Assembly (NCBI RefSeq): GCF_024730565.1
Contig: NZ_CP077725.1
Span: 248,001-312,000 of the forward strand
Reading direction: 5' to 3'
DNA: 64,000 nucleotides
Source: Clostridium sp. CM027
Lineage (GTDB): Bacteria; Bacillota; Clostridia; Clostridiales; Clostridiaceae
The notes below the pieces were generated by a model that worked only from the letters and a program-made list of their open reading frames with translations, was not told where the DNA came from and searched no databases. Positions 1 to 9,168 of the stretch are shown here, in pieces; position 1 is the first letter of the stretch, and each line of letters starts with the position of its first letter. The translations under genes and the position numbers were made by a program.

Positions 1-260
1 CGTATATTTCTGTAGCAATTTTTGCGTGTTTAGATTCAGTTTTTGGTGCATTAAGAGGTTCAATTTCACATAATTTTAGAGCCGATATTTTTATATCAGG
101 GTTTTTTGGAAATGCAGTGTTAGCTGTAGCGATGGTCTATCTAGGCGATAAATTAGGAATTCCAATTTATTTAGCTGCAGTTATAGTATTTGGCGGAAGA
201 ATATTTGAAAATTTTGCGATTATTAGGCGGCTTTTAATAGATAAAACAAAATCTCATTAA
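1..260 (+). CDS. sbp: Small basic family protein (DUF1290), 3' part
   Basis: The reading frame is open from the window edge (codons from base 3) to TAA at 258-260, giving the last 85 residues. The 5' end lies outside the window. Hydrophobic membrane segments alternate with short basic loops, and the ending (LAAVIVFGGRIFENFAIIRR) matches the small basic membrane protein family found beside division genes in Firmicutes, such as B. subtilis sbp. Exact function is unknown. It is followed after 12 bases by a DUF881 gene, the usual neighbour in clostridia, so the two are probably co-transcribed with the division genes downstream. Confidence 0.85.
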   Translation, partial: YISVAIFACLDSVFGALRGSISHNFRADIFISGFFGNAVLAVAMVYLGDKLGIPIYLAAVIVFGGRIFENFAIIRRLLIDKTKSH

Positions 261-272
261 TGAGGTGATTAA

Positions 273-971
273 ATGAAAAATAATGAAGCTACCGTTTTTG
301 TTTTTATTGCTTCAATAATCCTAGGACTTCTTATTGCTATGAATATCGGATTTGAGGGGAAAAATACTGTTTTAGATGTAAAACAGTATGATGTAGCCTA
401 CAATGAGAGAACTAAATTGTATTCTGAATTAAGCAATTTAAAAGAAGAATATTATAAAACTTATTCAAAGCTCGAAAAATATGATAGTAGCGATGAAAAA
501 AAAGCTGAAATTACTAAAGTTATTCAAGATGAAGTTAGTAATAATAATATATTCTTAGGGAAGACTGATGTTGAAGGTCCTGGAATTGAAATTATATTAG
601 ATGATGCTGATAATTATGTTAATAGTAATCAGTTAATTCATGATAATGATGTTATTCAAGTGATAAATGACCTCAAAAATGCAGGGGCAGAAGCAATTTC
701 TGTTAATGGAGAAAGGATTATTTATGATAATTATGGATTTTGCGGTGGGCCTTATATCAATTTACATGGGGTTAAGATAGTAAGCCCATTTTATATCAAT
801 GCCATAGGGAATAAAGATGTGTTGTATAATTATTTAACGCTAGACCAAACCTATATGACATTATTGAAGACTAGAAATGTTAAAGTTAATATTCTTAAGA
901 CGGATAATGTAGAAATAGCGGCATATACGGGCTATTTTAAATATAATTATATGAATCCCACAAAAAAATAA
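273..971 (+). CDS. DUF881 family membrane-anchored protein
   Basis: 232 residues. An N-terminal membrane helix (about residues 7-25) is followed by a probable coiled coil (about 40-75) and a C-terminal DUF881 domain (about 85-225) expected outside the membrane. The start has the ribosome site GAGGTG at suitable spacing. DUF881 genes commonly sit next to sbp and upstream of cell-division genes in Firmicutes, as here; the B. subtilis relatives are the YlxW/YlxX proteins. Molecular function is not established. Recognition rests on length, topology and context, with motifs such as DVEGPGIEIILDDA typical of the family. Confidence 0.85.
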   Translation: MKNNEATVFVFIASIILGLLIAMNIGFEGKNTVLDVKQYDVAYNERTKLYSELSNLKEEYYKTYSKLEKYDSSDEKKAEITKVIQDEVSNNNIFLGKTDVEGPGIEIILDDADNYVNSNQLIHDNDVIQVINDLKNAGAEAISVNGERIIYDNYGFCGGPYINLHGVKIVSPFYINAIGNKDVLYNYLTLDQTYMTLLKTRNVKVNILKTDNVEIAAYTGYFKYNYMNPTKK

Positions 972-1108
972 ATTGGTATAATTAAAAATAATATTAATTT
1001 ATAAAAAAATGAAGGAATTTTATGTTTAATGAAGAAATAAGTAGAAATAGGAGATGACAATTAATAATTGTTTTATGTCAGAAAGATTATTAAGGAGGGG
1101 ACGGATAG

Positions 1109-1780
1109 TTGACTATTGGGGAAGCTTATAACAAAATAAAAAGCGAGATTCCAGAAAATGTAACACTAATATGCGTTTCTAAGACTAGACAAATTGATGA
1201 AATAAAAGAAGCATACACATCTGGGGCTAGAGATTTTGGAGAGAATAAAGTACAAGAATTAATTGGAAAATATGATAGCTTAGACATTGATGCTAGATGG
1301 CACTTTATAGGACATTTACAGACAAATAAGGTGAAATATATAGTTGGAAAAGTTTATCTTATTCATTCTTTAGATAGCGTACATTTATTGCAAGAAATTG
1401 AAAAGCGTTATGCTTCTAAAAATGAAATTGCCAGGGTTTTAATTCAGATTAATATAGGAAAAGAAGCTGCAAAGACAGGTATAGCTGTTGAAGAAGTAAG
1501 TTCTATAATAAAAGTGTGTGAAGAATGTAAAAATGTGAAAATTAAAGGACTAATGGCTACAATTCCTATCGGTAACGATGAAAGTTCTAGAGGATACTTT
1601 ACCCAGATGAAAACTATATTTGATGATTTAAAAGCTTTTAAATATAAAAATGTTTCCATGGAAATCCTATCATTAGGTATGAGTAAAGATTTTCAAATTG
1701 CGTTAGAACAAGGCGCTAATATGATAAGACTTGGGGAGAAAATATTTGGTAAACGAGATTACAAGAAACTGGAGGTATAA
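1109..1780 (+). CDS. yggS: YggS/YlmE-family PLP homeostasis protein
   Basis: 223 residues forming a single TIM-barrel PLP-binding domain like the N-terminal domain of alanine racemase. The PLP lysine is in VSKTRQ (Lys25), and FGENKVQE, WHFIGHLQTNK and the C-terminal SLGMSKDFQIAL and RLGEKIFG motifs are all family signatures. Members bind pyridoxal phosphate and keep the PLP pool balanced but have no clear catalytic activity. The start is TTG at 1109 behind a strong AAGGAGGGG. It lies two bases upstream of sepF, the classical ylmE-ylmF order of the division cluster. Confidence 0.95.
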   Translation: MTIGEAYNKIKSEIPENVTLICVSKTRQIDEIKEAYTSGARDFGENKVQELIGKYDSLDIDARWHFIGHLQTNKVKYIVGKVYLIHSLDSVHLLQEIEKRYASKNEIARVLIQINIGKEAAKTGIAVEEVSSIIKVCEECKNVKIKGLMATIPIGNDESSRGYFTQMKTIFDDLKAFKYKNVSMEILSLGMSKDFQIALEQGANMIRLGEKIFGKRDYKKLEV

Positions 1781-1782
1781 AA

Positions 1783-2229
1783 ATGTCAAGTAAAGTAATG
1801 AATAAGGTTATGGGGTTTTTAGGTATGGCAGAGGAAGAAGAGGATGAAGTTCAAGAAATGGAGAATGAAGAGGAAAATGTGGATATTGAATCATTGATGA
1901 ATGCAAACAAAAAGCAAAGTAAGGTAGTAAATATTCATACCTCGACATCTACAAAAGTAGTTATCATAAAACCAGATGATTTTGATGAAGCAACTACCAT
2001 AAGCGATAATTTAAAAGCTAGAAAAATCGTAGTAGTTAACACTAATGGATTAGAAGCTAAAACTGGTCAAAGATTATTAGATTTTGTTGGAGGAGTATGC
2101 TACGCTTTAAGTGGTGAGCTTCAGCAAGTAGAAAAAGGAGTGTATATAATGTCTCCTTCTAATGTAGAAGTTGATAATGCATTGAAAAATGAACTAAGCT
2201 CAAAAGGAATTTTTAATTGGAATAAATAA
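1783..2229 (+). CDS. sepF: Cell division protein SepF
   Basis: 148 residues. An N-terminal amphipathic helix (KVMNKVMGFLGM) can bind the membrane, an acidic linker follows (about residues 18-45), and the C-terminal SepF/DUF552 beta domain covers about 60-145, with the VVNTNGLEAKTGQRLLDFVGG core that polymerises and contacts FtsZ. SepF anchors FtsZ to the membrane and assists septum formation. The ATG has the ribosome site TGGAGG. It is translationally close to yggS (2-base gap) and precedes yggT, the conserved order in Firmicutes. Confidence 0.96.
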   Translation: MSSKVMNKVMGFLGMAEEEEDEVQEMENEEENVDIESLMNANKKQSKVVNIHTSTSTKVVIIKPDDFDEATTISDNLKARKIVVVNTNGLEAKTGQRLLDFVGGVCYALSGELQQVEKGVYIMSPSNVEVDNALKNELSSKGIFNWNK

Positions 2230-2300
2230 AATGAAAACATTTTAAGGGGAGCAATGAATAATTGTTGTTACCATTTGAGAAGTTCAGGAGGTTATAAAAC

Positions 2301-2552
2301 TTGTATAGATTAATTGGAATGATTTTTAATGTGTTAGAGTATGCAATTATCATAGAAGTGGGTTTGTCTTGGGTTTATAGGGGGAGGTCAAACCAATATA
2401 TAGAATTATTACATAAAATCACAGGACCTCTATTAGAGCCAGGTAGAAAAGTTCAAGAGAAATATTTTAGTAATACAATGGTAGATTTTTCACCAATAAT
2501 TGCACTTATTATTTTGATGATTTTAAGAAAAATTGTGTATATTATACTGTGA
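2301..2552 (+). CDS. YggT family membrane protein
   Basis: 83 residues with two hydrophobic helices separated by a loop containing the family signature LLHKITGPLLEPGRK, followed by DFSPIIALIIL. YggT/YlmG proteins are small integral membrane proteins linked to division and osmotic tolerance; their mechanism is not settled. The start is TTG at 2301 behind AGGAGG. It sits in the expected place between sepF and ylmH. Length is normal for the family. Confidence 0.92.
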   Translation: MYRLIGMIFNVLEYAIIIEVGLSWVYRGRSNQYIELLHKITGPLLEPGRKVQEKYFSNTMVDFSPIIALIILMILRKIVYIIL

Positions 2553-2576
2553 ATAATTTAGTAAGGTAGGATTTAA

Positions 2577-3350
2577 ATGGGAAAAAAGGAATTTCTTAAT
2601 AGTATAGATTGTGATGATAAAAATTTAATTTCTAATATATTTAATAAAATGCAAATAGCTGAAAAGACAAATAAAATCATATTTACTAATGATTTTATAA
2701 CTCCAGCTATATGGAATCAAACTTCCGCTATATGCGAAAAGTATAAAACAAAAGCATTCACTAATGGTATATTTAAAGAGGCTGACAGGAGAATGTTATC
2801 ATTTTCAGTTGGCGGAGAACCTGAAGAATATCCTATAGATTTATTGAAAATAATCAACAAATCCAAATTTAACAAATTAGAGCATAAGGATTATTTAGGT
2901 GCAATAATGTCTCTAGGAATTAATCGAGAAAAACTAGGTGACTTAATAATTCAAGATGCAATATGTTATGCACCAGTTACTAGTGACATTAGTAATTACA
3001 TAATTAATAGTTTGAATAATATAGGAAATTGTCCATGTGAAGTTAGTGAATATGATTATAAATTACAGGGCCTTCCAGAGAGAAAATTCCAAGAAAAAAT
3101 CATTATATCTACGTCACTTCGCCTTGATAGTATGGTTTCAGCTATATGTAATATTTCAAGAAATAATTCAGTTGCACTAATATCTTCAGGTAAAATATTA
3201 GTGAATTACTTTCAGTGTTTAAAAAAAGATAAGGTTATCAAAAGCAATGATACTTTAACAATTAGGGGATATGGAAAGCTAAAAATTGCAGATATTAGAG
3301 GAGTCACTCAAAAGGATCGTTTAAAAGTTGCAATAAAGCAATATATTTAG
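2577..3350 (+). CDS. ylmH: YlmH-type S4-domain RNA-binding protein
   Basis: 257 residues. The N-terminal two thirds match the YlmH-specific fold, including FTNGIFKEADRRML and LGAIMSLGINREKLGDL. The C-terminus (about 180-250) is an S4 RNA-binding domain with LRLDSMVSAICNISRNNS and TIRGYGKLKI. YlmH belongs to the division cluster; in B. subtilis it has been linked to rescue of stalled 50S subunits, which would connect it in function with rqcH elsewhere in this window (inference). Start ATG at 2577 follows GGTAGGAT. The gene ends immediately before the divIVA ribosome site. Confidence 0.93.
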   Translation: MGKKEFLNSIDCDDKNLISNIFNKMQIAEKTNKIIFTNDFITPAIWNQTSAICEKYKTKAFTNGIFKEADRRMLSFSVGGEPEEYPIDLLKIINKSKFNKLEHKDYLGAIMSLGINREKLGDLIIQDAICYAPVTSDISNYIINSLNNIGNCPCEVSEYDYKLQGLPERKFQEKIIISTSLRLDSMVSAICNISRNNSVALISSGKILVNYFQCLKKDKVIKSNDTLTIRGYGKLKIADIRGVTQKDRLKVAIKQYI

Positions 3351-3365
3351 TTGAGGGGGAGCAAG

Positions 3366-3986
3366 ATGAGAATAACATCTATGGATATTAACAATAAAGA
3401 GTTTAAAAAAGGCTTAAGGGGATATAATGCTGATGAAGTCGATGAATTTTTAGATAAGGTATCTGAAGAATATGAAATTATGTATAAAGAGAATTCAACT
3501 TTAAAAGAAAAAAAGAACTTTTTAGAAGAAAAATTAGAGCATCATGTTAAAATAGAATCTACAATTCAAAATACATTAGTATTAGCTCAAAATGCAGCAG
3601 AACAAGCAAAGTTTTGCGCTCAAAAGGAAGCGGAATTGGTTATTAAAAATGCAAATGACTCTTCTCAAAGATTGATAGATAAGGCTCATAATGATGTACT
3701 TAAGATAAATGATGAATATGAAATAACTAAGCAAGAATTTGCAAAGTTTAGAACGAAATTTAGAAATTTTATGAATTGTCAATTTGAGATGTTTGAAGGC
3801 TTAGAAAATGACTATTTTAGAAATTACAATTTGGGTAATGAAGTTTATGAAAATAATGATAATATAAGCGATAGTGAAACAGATGTTTCGTTAAAATATT
3901 CTGATGTAACACTCAAAAACATTGACGAAAAAGAGTTTAATAGCAATGATATAGAAGAAATAAAAACCTTTTTTGCAAAAGGGTAA
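3366..3986 (+). CDS. divIVA: Cell division initiation protein DivIVA
   Basis: 206 residues from ATG 3366, chosen because GAGGGGGAGC (3353-3362) lies just upstream; a TTG at 3351 would sit inside that ribosome site. The N-terminus MRITSMDINNKEFKKGLRGY followed by DEVDEFLDKV is the diagnostic DivIVA membrane-binding and crossed-coil region. The rest is coiled coil to about residue 150, then an acidic, Asn-rich tail. DivIVA marks negatively curved membrane at poles and septa and organises division and sporulation proteins. It is the last gene of the division cluster and is followed directly by a terminator. Confidence 0.95.
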   Translation: MRITSMDINNKEFKKGLRGYNADEVDEFLDKVSEEYEIMYKENSTLKEKKNFLEEKLEHHVKIESTIQNTLVLAQNAAEQAKFCAQKEAELVIKNANDSSQRLIDKAHNDVLKINDEYEITKQEFAKFRTKFRNFMNCQFEMFEGLENDYFRNYNLGNEVYENNDNISDSETDVSLKYSDVTLKNIDEKEFNSNDIEEIKTFFAKG

Positions 3987-3993
3987 AACATAG

Positions 3994-4021
3994 AAATCTC
4001 ACTCACTGGGTGAGATTTTTT
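3994..4021 (+). terminator. Rho-independent terminator after divIVA
   Basis: A 9 bp stem AAATCTCAC/GTGAGATTT with a short loop ends in a T-rich tract. It starts eight bases after the divIVA stop and closes the division gene cluster. Confidence 0.9.
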
Positions 4022-4092
4022 ATGTAACAAAACTGCTAAATCGAATGAGTGTAGCGTGTACTACACTAGATATTTTAAGGAGGAATAGAAAA

Positions 4093-4785
4093 ATGAATAT
4101 AGGTATTATCGGAGCAATGAAAGAAGAAGTTGAATTTTTAGTTAGGGATATGGATTTTAAAAGAAAAGATGTGAAGGCCGGAATGGAATTTAGGCTTGGT
4201 GTTATACATAGTAAAAATGTAGTTATAGTTACTAGTGGTATTGGCAAAGTAAATGCTGCGGTGTGTACTCAAATATTAATTGATGATTTTAATGTGGATT
4301 ATATTATAAATGTTGGTATTGCAGGTGGGACTGTCGATAATATATATCCGGGGGATGTTGTAATAGGTGAAAATTTAGTACAACATGATATGGATGTGTC
4401 TGCATTCGGTGAAAAAAAGGGACAGATTCCAAGATTAGATACTTTTGATTTCAAATGTGATAAGACACTAATTCAATATGCGAAAGAAGCATGTAAGGAT
4501 ATAAAAGGACATAAGTATTTTACTGGAAGAATTGTATCAGGAGATCAATTTATTGCAGAAGCTTCTAAAATAAATTGGCTTAATTCTGAATTTGAATGTT
4601 TGGCTTGTGAAATGGAAGGAGCAAGTATTGCTCAGGTGTGCTTTTTAAATGAGATTCCATTTATTGTTATTAGATCGATATCGGACAATGCAAGTAATGG
4701 GGCTCATATGGAGTATGATGAATTTAAAGATATTGCTGTGGAGAATTCTACAAACATTTTAAATAATATGTTGAAACTTATTTAA
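4093..4785 (+). CDS. mtnN: 5'-methylthioadenosine/S-adenosylhomocysteine nucleosidase
   Basis: 230 residues from ATG 4093, preceded by AAGGAGGAAT. The enzyme cleaves MTA and SAH to adenine plus the ribosyl thiol, recycling products of SAM-dependent reactions. Visible signatures are MNIGIIGAMKEEVE at the N-terminus, SGIGKVNAA, the purine-binding region and the nucleoside-binding CEMEGASIAQVC, plus the catalytic Asp in RSISDNAS near residue 200. Length is typical. A 7 bp hairpin (AGTGTAG/CTACACT, 4048-4067) lies in the leader just before the ribosome site; its role is unknown. The gene appears to be monocistronic. Confidence 0.95.
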   Translation: MNIGIIGAMKEEVEFLVRDMDFKRKDVKAGMEFRLGVIHSKNVVIVTSGIGKVNAAVCTQILIDDFNVDYIINVGIAGGTVDNIYPGDVVIGENLVQHDMDVSAFGEKKGQIPRLDTFDFKCDKTLIQYAKEACKDIKGHKYFTGRIVSGDQFIAEASKINWLNSEFECLACEMEGASIAQVCFLNEIPFIVIRSISDNASNGAHMEYDEFKDIAVENSTNILNNMLKLI

Positions 4786-4903
4786 AAAAAATTAATTATT
4801 ATTAAATAAGTGTAATAAAATTCTTTCCATGAGAAAACATAAGCATATAGAAGTTTTATTTGTTTAATATTACGACTATATTAAAACTAGAGGAGTTGTT
4901 ATC

Positions 4904-5503
4904 ATGGAAAAGAATAAAATACAATATTTTAAAGAAAAATTAATAAGTGAACAGGTGCGGGTCCTTGATATTATTAATCAAATGAAACAAAATGGTGTTA
5001 TAGATTCTAACAGTGAGATGGCAACTGAGTTGTCTTTTTATGACAATCACCCATCTGATACTGCATCTGAATTATTTGATAAGGAAAAGGGGCTCGCACT
5101 TAAGGGAAATGAGATGTCAACTATCAAAAAAATTGAAGATGCTTTAAAAAGCATTGAAAATCATACCTATGGTAAATGCAAGAGTTGTGGCACCGATATA
5201 AGTGACGAACGGTTAGAATTTACACCATACGCAGAAAACTGTGTGTTATGTCAAAAATCCATAGATAATAACAAGCCAGCAGAACAAAACAATAGATGCG
5301 TTGAGGAAGATGTACTTGGGATACCCTTTAGATACAGTAATAGCGGTGAAGTAGGTATTGATGCTGAAGATACTTACCAAACAGTAGAACGTTTTAATAA
5401 ATTAGAAAATATATCTGAGTTTTATGATGATGACGACGACGGTTATGTTGAACCTATAGAGAAAATAAGCAATGAGCAATATAAAAATCAGTTACCAGAT
5501 TAA
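4904..5503 (+). CDS. TraR/DksA-type zinc finger protein, YteA family
   Basis: 199 residues. The N-terminal half is helical with the YteA-type DNHPSDTASELFDKEKG stretch (about residues 48-65). A four-cysteine zinc finger follows (CKSCGTD ... CVLCQ, about 91-120) of DksA/TraR type. The C-terminal tail is acidic (DDDDDGYVEP). YteA-type proteins are widespread in endospore formers; the role is unclear and direct RNA polymerase binding is only an inference from the DksA-like finger. Start ATG follows AGAGGAG. A strong hairpin terminator lies between it and lspA. Confidence 0.85.
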   Translation: MEKNKIQYFKEKLISEQVRVLDIINQMKQNGVIDSNSEMATELSFYDNHPSDTASELFDKEKGLALKGNEMSTIKKIEDALKSIENHTYGKCKSCGTDISDERLEFTPYAENCVLCQKSIDNNKPAEQNNRCVEEDVLGIPFRYSNSGEVGIDAEDTYQTVERFNKLENISEFYDDDDDGYVEPIEKISNEQYKNQLPD

Positions 5504-5515
5504 TTTAGGCAGACT

Positions 5516-5585
5516 AAAAAAGTATATATTGCAAAGAAATTTTAGTTTAAAACTACATTTGTAGCAATATGTACTTTTCTTTTTT
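5516..5585 (+). terminator. Terminator between the yteA-like gene and lspA
   Basis: An extended stem AAAAGTATATATTGC/GCAATATGTACTTTT (one mismatch), with a small inner hairpin in its loop, is followed by CTTTTTT. It lies about 15 bases downstream of the stop at 5503. Confidence 0.8.
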
Positions 5586-5606
5586 ATATTAAATAGGAGG
5601 AAGGGT

Positions 5607-6053
5607 ATGGAGGCATTAATTATTTTCTTAGGGCTTATATTGGACAGATTAGCCAAAGTTTGGGCACTAAGTTCTTTGAGAGAAAAAAATGGAGTTGTAT
5701 TAATTAAAGACTTTTTTAAATTTGAATATTTAGAGAATAGAGGAGCGGCTTTTGGGATTTTGCAAAATAAATTGATATTGTTAGCTTTAGTCACGTTACT
5801 TATTATATCAGGTATGATATATTATATTATTAAGTACAAGCCAAAATCGAAATTTTTAAGGATAAGCTTTGCTTTTATTATAAGTGGAGCACTAGGAAAT
5901 TTATATGATAGGGTATTTTATAAATATGTAGTAGACTTTATTTTAATTCATTATAAAGAGGTATATTACTTCCCAACATTTAACATAGCTGATATGTTAG
6001 TAGTTGTGGGAACCGCGATTTTGGCAATTTCTATAGTAAAGGAAGAGGTATAA
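5607..6053 (+). CDS. lspA: Lipoprotein signal peptidase
   Basis: 148 residues with four membrane helices. LspA is the aspartic peptidase that removes signal peptides from diacylated prolipoproteins at the membrane. The first conserved Asp is in LGLILDRLAKVWAL, the substrate-binding segment is YLENRGAAFGIL, and the two catalytic Asp residues lie in GNLYDRVF and FNIADML. Length is slightly short but within the family range. ATG 5607 follows AGGAGGAAGG. The downstream rluD start overlaps its stop by no bases (TAA then ATG), so they are co-translated; lspA-rluD is a common Firmicutes pair. Confidence 0.95.
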   Translation: MEALIIFLGLILDRLAKVWALSSLREKNGVVLIKDFFKFEYLENRGAAFGILQNKLILLALVTLLIISGMIYYIIKYKPKSKFLRISFAFIISGALGNLYDRVFYKYVVDFILIHYKEVYYFPTFNIADMLVVVGTAILAISIVKEEV

Positions 6054-6965
6054 ATGGACAGATATGAGTTTAAAGTTGATGAAAGTTCAGTTGGTACAAG
6101 ATTAGATGTTTTTGTTTCTAGTAAGTTTGAAAATAAATCTAGAGCGTATATTCAAGGAATAATTGAAGGTGAAAATGCGGCTGTTAATGAAAAATGCAGA
6201 AAAAGTAATTATAAATTAAAACTAGATGAATTAATTACATTAGGTATTCCAGATCCCGTAGAGTTAGACGTAAAAGCCGAAGAAATACACTTGGACGTTT
6301 TATATGAAGATAGTGACGTAATTGTGATTAATAAACCACAGGATATGGTTGTTCACCCTGCACCAGGCAATTATAGTGGTACCTTGGTTAATGCACTCTT
6401 AAATCATTGCACAGATCTATCAGGCATCAATGGTGTGCTTAGACCAGGGATAGTTCATAGGATTGATAAGGACACATCTGGAGCATTAGTGGTAGCTAAA
6501 AATGATAACGCCCATAATTCTCTTGCCGCACAACTTAAAGATCATTCAATGACAAGAAGTTATTTAGCTCTTGTAGAAGGTATAATTAAAAGTGATGTAG
6601 GCACAATAGATGAACCGATCGGAAGACACCCTAAAGATAGGATAAAAATGGCAGTAGTTGAAAGTGGTAAGAAGGCTGTTACCCATTTTAAAGTAATAGA
6701 AAGATTTGATAGTAATACATTAGTAGAATGTAACTTAGAGACAGGGCGAACGCATCAAATAAGAGTACATATGGCAAGGATAGGACATCCTTTAGTTGGC
6801 GATTTGATATATGGTTATAAAAAGCAGAGCTTTAATTTAAAAGGGCAAGCTCTTCATGCGAAAAAACTTGGATTTATACACCCAAGTACTAATGAATACA
6901 TGGAATTTATTTCACCCCTTCCAAGTTATTTTGAAAAACTGATTACTAAGTTGAAAAATAGTTGA
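6054..6965 (+). CDS. rluD: RluA/RluD-type large-subunit rRNA pseudouridine synthase
   Basis: 303 residues. An N-terminal S4 RNA-binding domain (about 12-75) precedes the pseudouridine synthase domain with the catalytic motif HRIDKDTSG (Asp near residue 139), LETGRTHQIRVH and HPLVGDLIYG. The protein would convert uridines to pseudouridine in 23S rRNA; which sites cannot be told from sequence. It is tightly coupled to lspA. The pyrR promoter overlaps its stop codon, so the following genes are an independent unit. Confidence 0.93.
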   Translation: MDRYEFKVDESSVGTRLDVFVSSKFENKSRAYIQGIIEGENAAVNEKCRKSNYKLKLDELITLGIPDPVELDVKAEEIHLDVLYEDSDVIVINKPQDMVVHPAPGNYSGTLVNALLNHCTDLSGINGVLRPGIVHRIDKDTSGALVVAKNDNAHNSLAAQLKDHSMTRSYLALVEGIIKSDVGTIDEPIGRHPKDRIKMAVVESGKKAVTHFKVIERFDSNTLVECNLETGRTHQIRVHMARIGHPLVGDLIYGYKKQSFNLKGQALHAKKLGFIHPSTNEYMEFISPLPSYFEKLITKLKNS

Positions 6966-6990
6966 AATAGCGCATAACATGTGATATTAT
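6962..6990 (+). promoter_or_regulatory. Sigma-A promoter of pyrR-uraA
   Basis: TTGAAA at 6962-6967, a 17 bp spacer and TATTAT at 6985-6990. The -35 box overlaps the rluD stop codon. Transcription would begin near 6997 and read into the PyrR leader. Confidence 0.75.
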
Positions 6991-6999
6991 GGTGGAAAT

Positions 7000-7139
7000 A
7001 CAATACCACATGTCAGGTGTATTGTGTTATTAATATAATATTTATCCCTTTAAATGTTCCAGAGAGATCATAAGGATAAAGATAGTAATACTATTATTTA
7101 AGTATAGTATGCCTTTACCTTTTGGTGAAGGCTTTTTTA
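7000..7139 (+). promoter_or_regulatory. PyrR-binding attenuator leader
   Basis: The leader holds a hairpin (ACAATAC/GTATTGT, 7000-7025), then the PyrR binding loop: stem TTTATCC (7041-7047)/GGATAAA (7074-7080) presenting TTCCAGAGAGATC, which matches the conserved UCCAGAGAG element recognised by PyrR. It is followed by a terminator hairpin GCCTTTACC/GGTGAAGGC with a T tract (7111-7137). Known mechanism: UMP-loaded PyrR stabilises the binding loop and favours termination. A competing antiterminator must exist; a 7 bp stem at 7088-7110 is present, but I could not resolve the full alternative fold. Confidence 0.88.
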
Positions 7140-7184
7140 TATTAAGCTCATTAAAAGAAATAATACTATTAAGTAGGAGGCTAG

Positions 7185-7721
<537 letters not shown>

Positions 7722-7724
<3 letters not shown>

Positions 7725-7797
7725 CTTCGAAGAAGATAAATAGCTTCGAAGAAGATAAATAGCTTCGAAGAAGATAAATAGCTTCGAAGAAGATAAA
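7722..7797 (+). repeat. Perfect 4 x 19 bp tandem repeat between pyrR and uraA
   Basis: The unit TAGCTTCGAAGAAGATAAA occurs four times without a mismatch (7722-7740, 7741-7759, 7760-7778, 7779-7797). Each copy contains the palindrome CTTCGAAG. The first TAG is the pyrR stop codon, so expansion does not change the protein. Confidence 0.98.
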
Positions 7798-7839
7798 TAA
7801 TCGTTTAATATAGTCTAGCGAGACTAAAAGGGGAACTAA

Positions 7840-9123
7840 ATGAAAAATTTTGTAGATGTTGATGAAAAATTACCTTTAATAAAGACTATCCCATTAAGTT
7901 GCCAACACTTATTTGCTATGGTGGGTGCGACTATACTTGTACCAATGTTAACAGGTCTTAGCCCATCAATTGCGCTATTTTGCAGTGGTGTGGGAACACT
8001 ATTGTATATTTTATGTACAAAAGCTAGGCTTCCAGCATATGTAGGATCATCTTTTGCATTTATAGGACCGATGTCAGTTGCAACAAAGTTATATGGACAA
8101 AGTTCTATGTTGTCGGGCATTATTGCAGCAGGGTTTGTATATGTAATTGTAGCTTTAATTATTAAACTTGCAGGAACCAAATGGCTAGATAGAGTACTGC
8201 CCCCAGTTGTGGTAGGTTCCGTTGTAATTGTAATAGGACTTAGCTTAGCTAGCGTAGCAATAGATTGGTCGGGTCTTAATGCATCATTTACAACCCCAGC
8301 ACTTGAAGGTGTATCTAGAGGTACATGGGTATTTATATCAATGGCAACACTTGTCATAGCAATAATGGGTACTATGTATTTTAAAGGATTTTTCGGGGTA
8401 GTACCAATTTTGATTGCAATGGTAGTAGGATATACACTTTCTGTATTTTTAGGAGTAATTCCGAGTGAAGTTTTAAAGGAAATATGGTCTGCAAAATTTA
8501 TTACATTACCAAGTTTTGTTATGCCTTCCTTTAACATAAATGCTATTATGCTTATTGCCCCAGTGTCTTTCGTAACACTCGCTGAACATATCGGTCATGT
8601 ATATGTTACAAGTAATGTTTGCGGAAAAGACTTCGCAAAAGATCCGGGGCTTCATAGATCAATCCTTGGAGACGGTGTTGCTACCATATTTGCTGGGTTT
8701 GTAGGTGGTCCTCCTAATACGACTTATGGTGAAAACATAGGAGTTATGGCAATCACAAAGGTTTATAGTGTTTGGGTAATTGGAGGAGCCGCTATCATCG
8801 CAATTATATTATCATTCATAGGACCAGTATCTGCGGTAATAGGAAATATTCCACTACCTGTAATTGGGGGAGTTAGTGTAATGTTATTTGGAATAATTGC
8901 ATCCTCTGGTTTTAGAATTTTTGTAGAAGATAAAGTTGATTTTAGTAAAAAGAGAAATCTGATTATTGCTTCAGTGATAATAGTTTTAGGTATTGGCGGA
9001 GGCGGTATTAAGGTTCCATTAGCAGGGGCAGAGGTAGAAATTGCAGGAGTGGCTTTAGCAACTTTAGTGGGTATAATATTGAACTTAGTTTTACCTGAAA
9101 ATAGTAAGTCAGGAGATAACTAA
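7840..9123 (+). CDS. uraA: Uracil permease, NCS2 (UraA) family
   Basis: 427 residues, highly hydrophobic throughout (about 12-14 membrane helices). The N-terminal SCQHLFAMVGATILVP and the central PVSFVTLAEHIGHV (substrate-binding Glu) plus GPPNTTYGENIG are hallmarks of UraA-type proton-coupled uracil symporters. It imports uracil, which PyrR or Upp can convert to UMP; this agrees with its location behind pyrR and the PyrR attenuator. ATG follows AAAGGGGAAC. The 19 bp repeats lie immediately upstream. Confidence 0.94.
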   Translation: MKNFVDVDEKLPLIKTIPLSCQHLFAMVGATILVPMLTGLSPSIALFCSGVGTLLYILCTKARLPAYVGSSFAFIGPMSVATKLYGQSSMLSGIIAAGFVYVIVALIIKLAGTKWLDRVLPPVVVGSVVIVIGLSLASVAIDWSGLNASFTTPALEGVSRGTWVFISMATLVIAIMGTMYFKGFFGVVPILIAMVVGYTLSVFLGVIPSEVLKEIWSAKFITLPSFVMPSFNINAIMLIAPVSFVTLAEHIGHVYVTSNVCGKDFAKDPGLHRSILGDGVATIFAGFVGGPPNTTYGENIGVMAITKVYSVWVIGGAAIIAIILSFIGPVSAVIGNIPLPVIGGVSVMLFGIIASSGFRIFVEDKVDFSKKRNLIIASVIIVLGIGGGGIKVPLAGAEVEIAGVALATLVGIILNLVLPENSKSGDN

Positions 9124-9138
9124 TAAGGTTTTCAAACA

Positions 9139-9168
9139 AAAGTGCCAGAGTAGTTCAGGCACTTTTAT
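9139..9168 (+). terminator. Terminator after uraA
   Basis: Stem AAGTGCC/GGCACTT with an 11-base loop and a following TTTATTT tract, 17 bases after the uraA stop. Confidence 0.85.

Noticed and set aside
1022-1057. 11-codon leader peptide frame before yggS
   Set aside because: A GAAGGAA precedes the ATG, but no attenuator structure or amino acid run supports a leader role.
7836-8537. Minus-strand 233-codon frame
   Set aside because: Entirely antisense to uraA, whose protein is clearly conserved.
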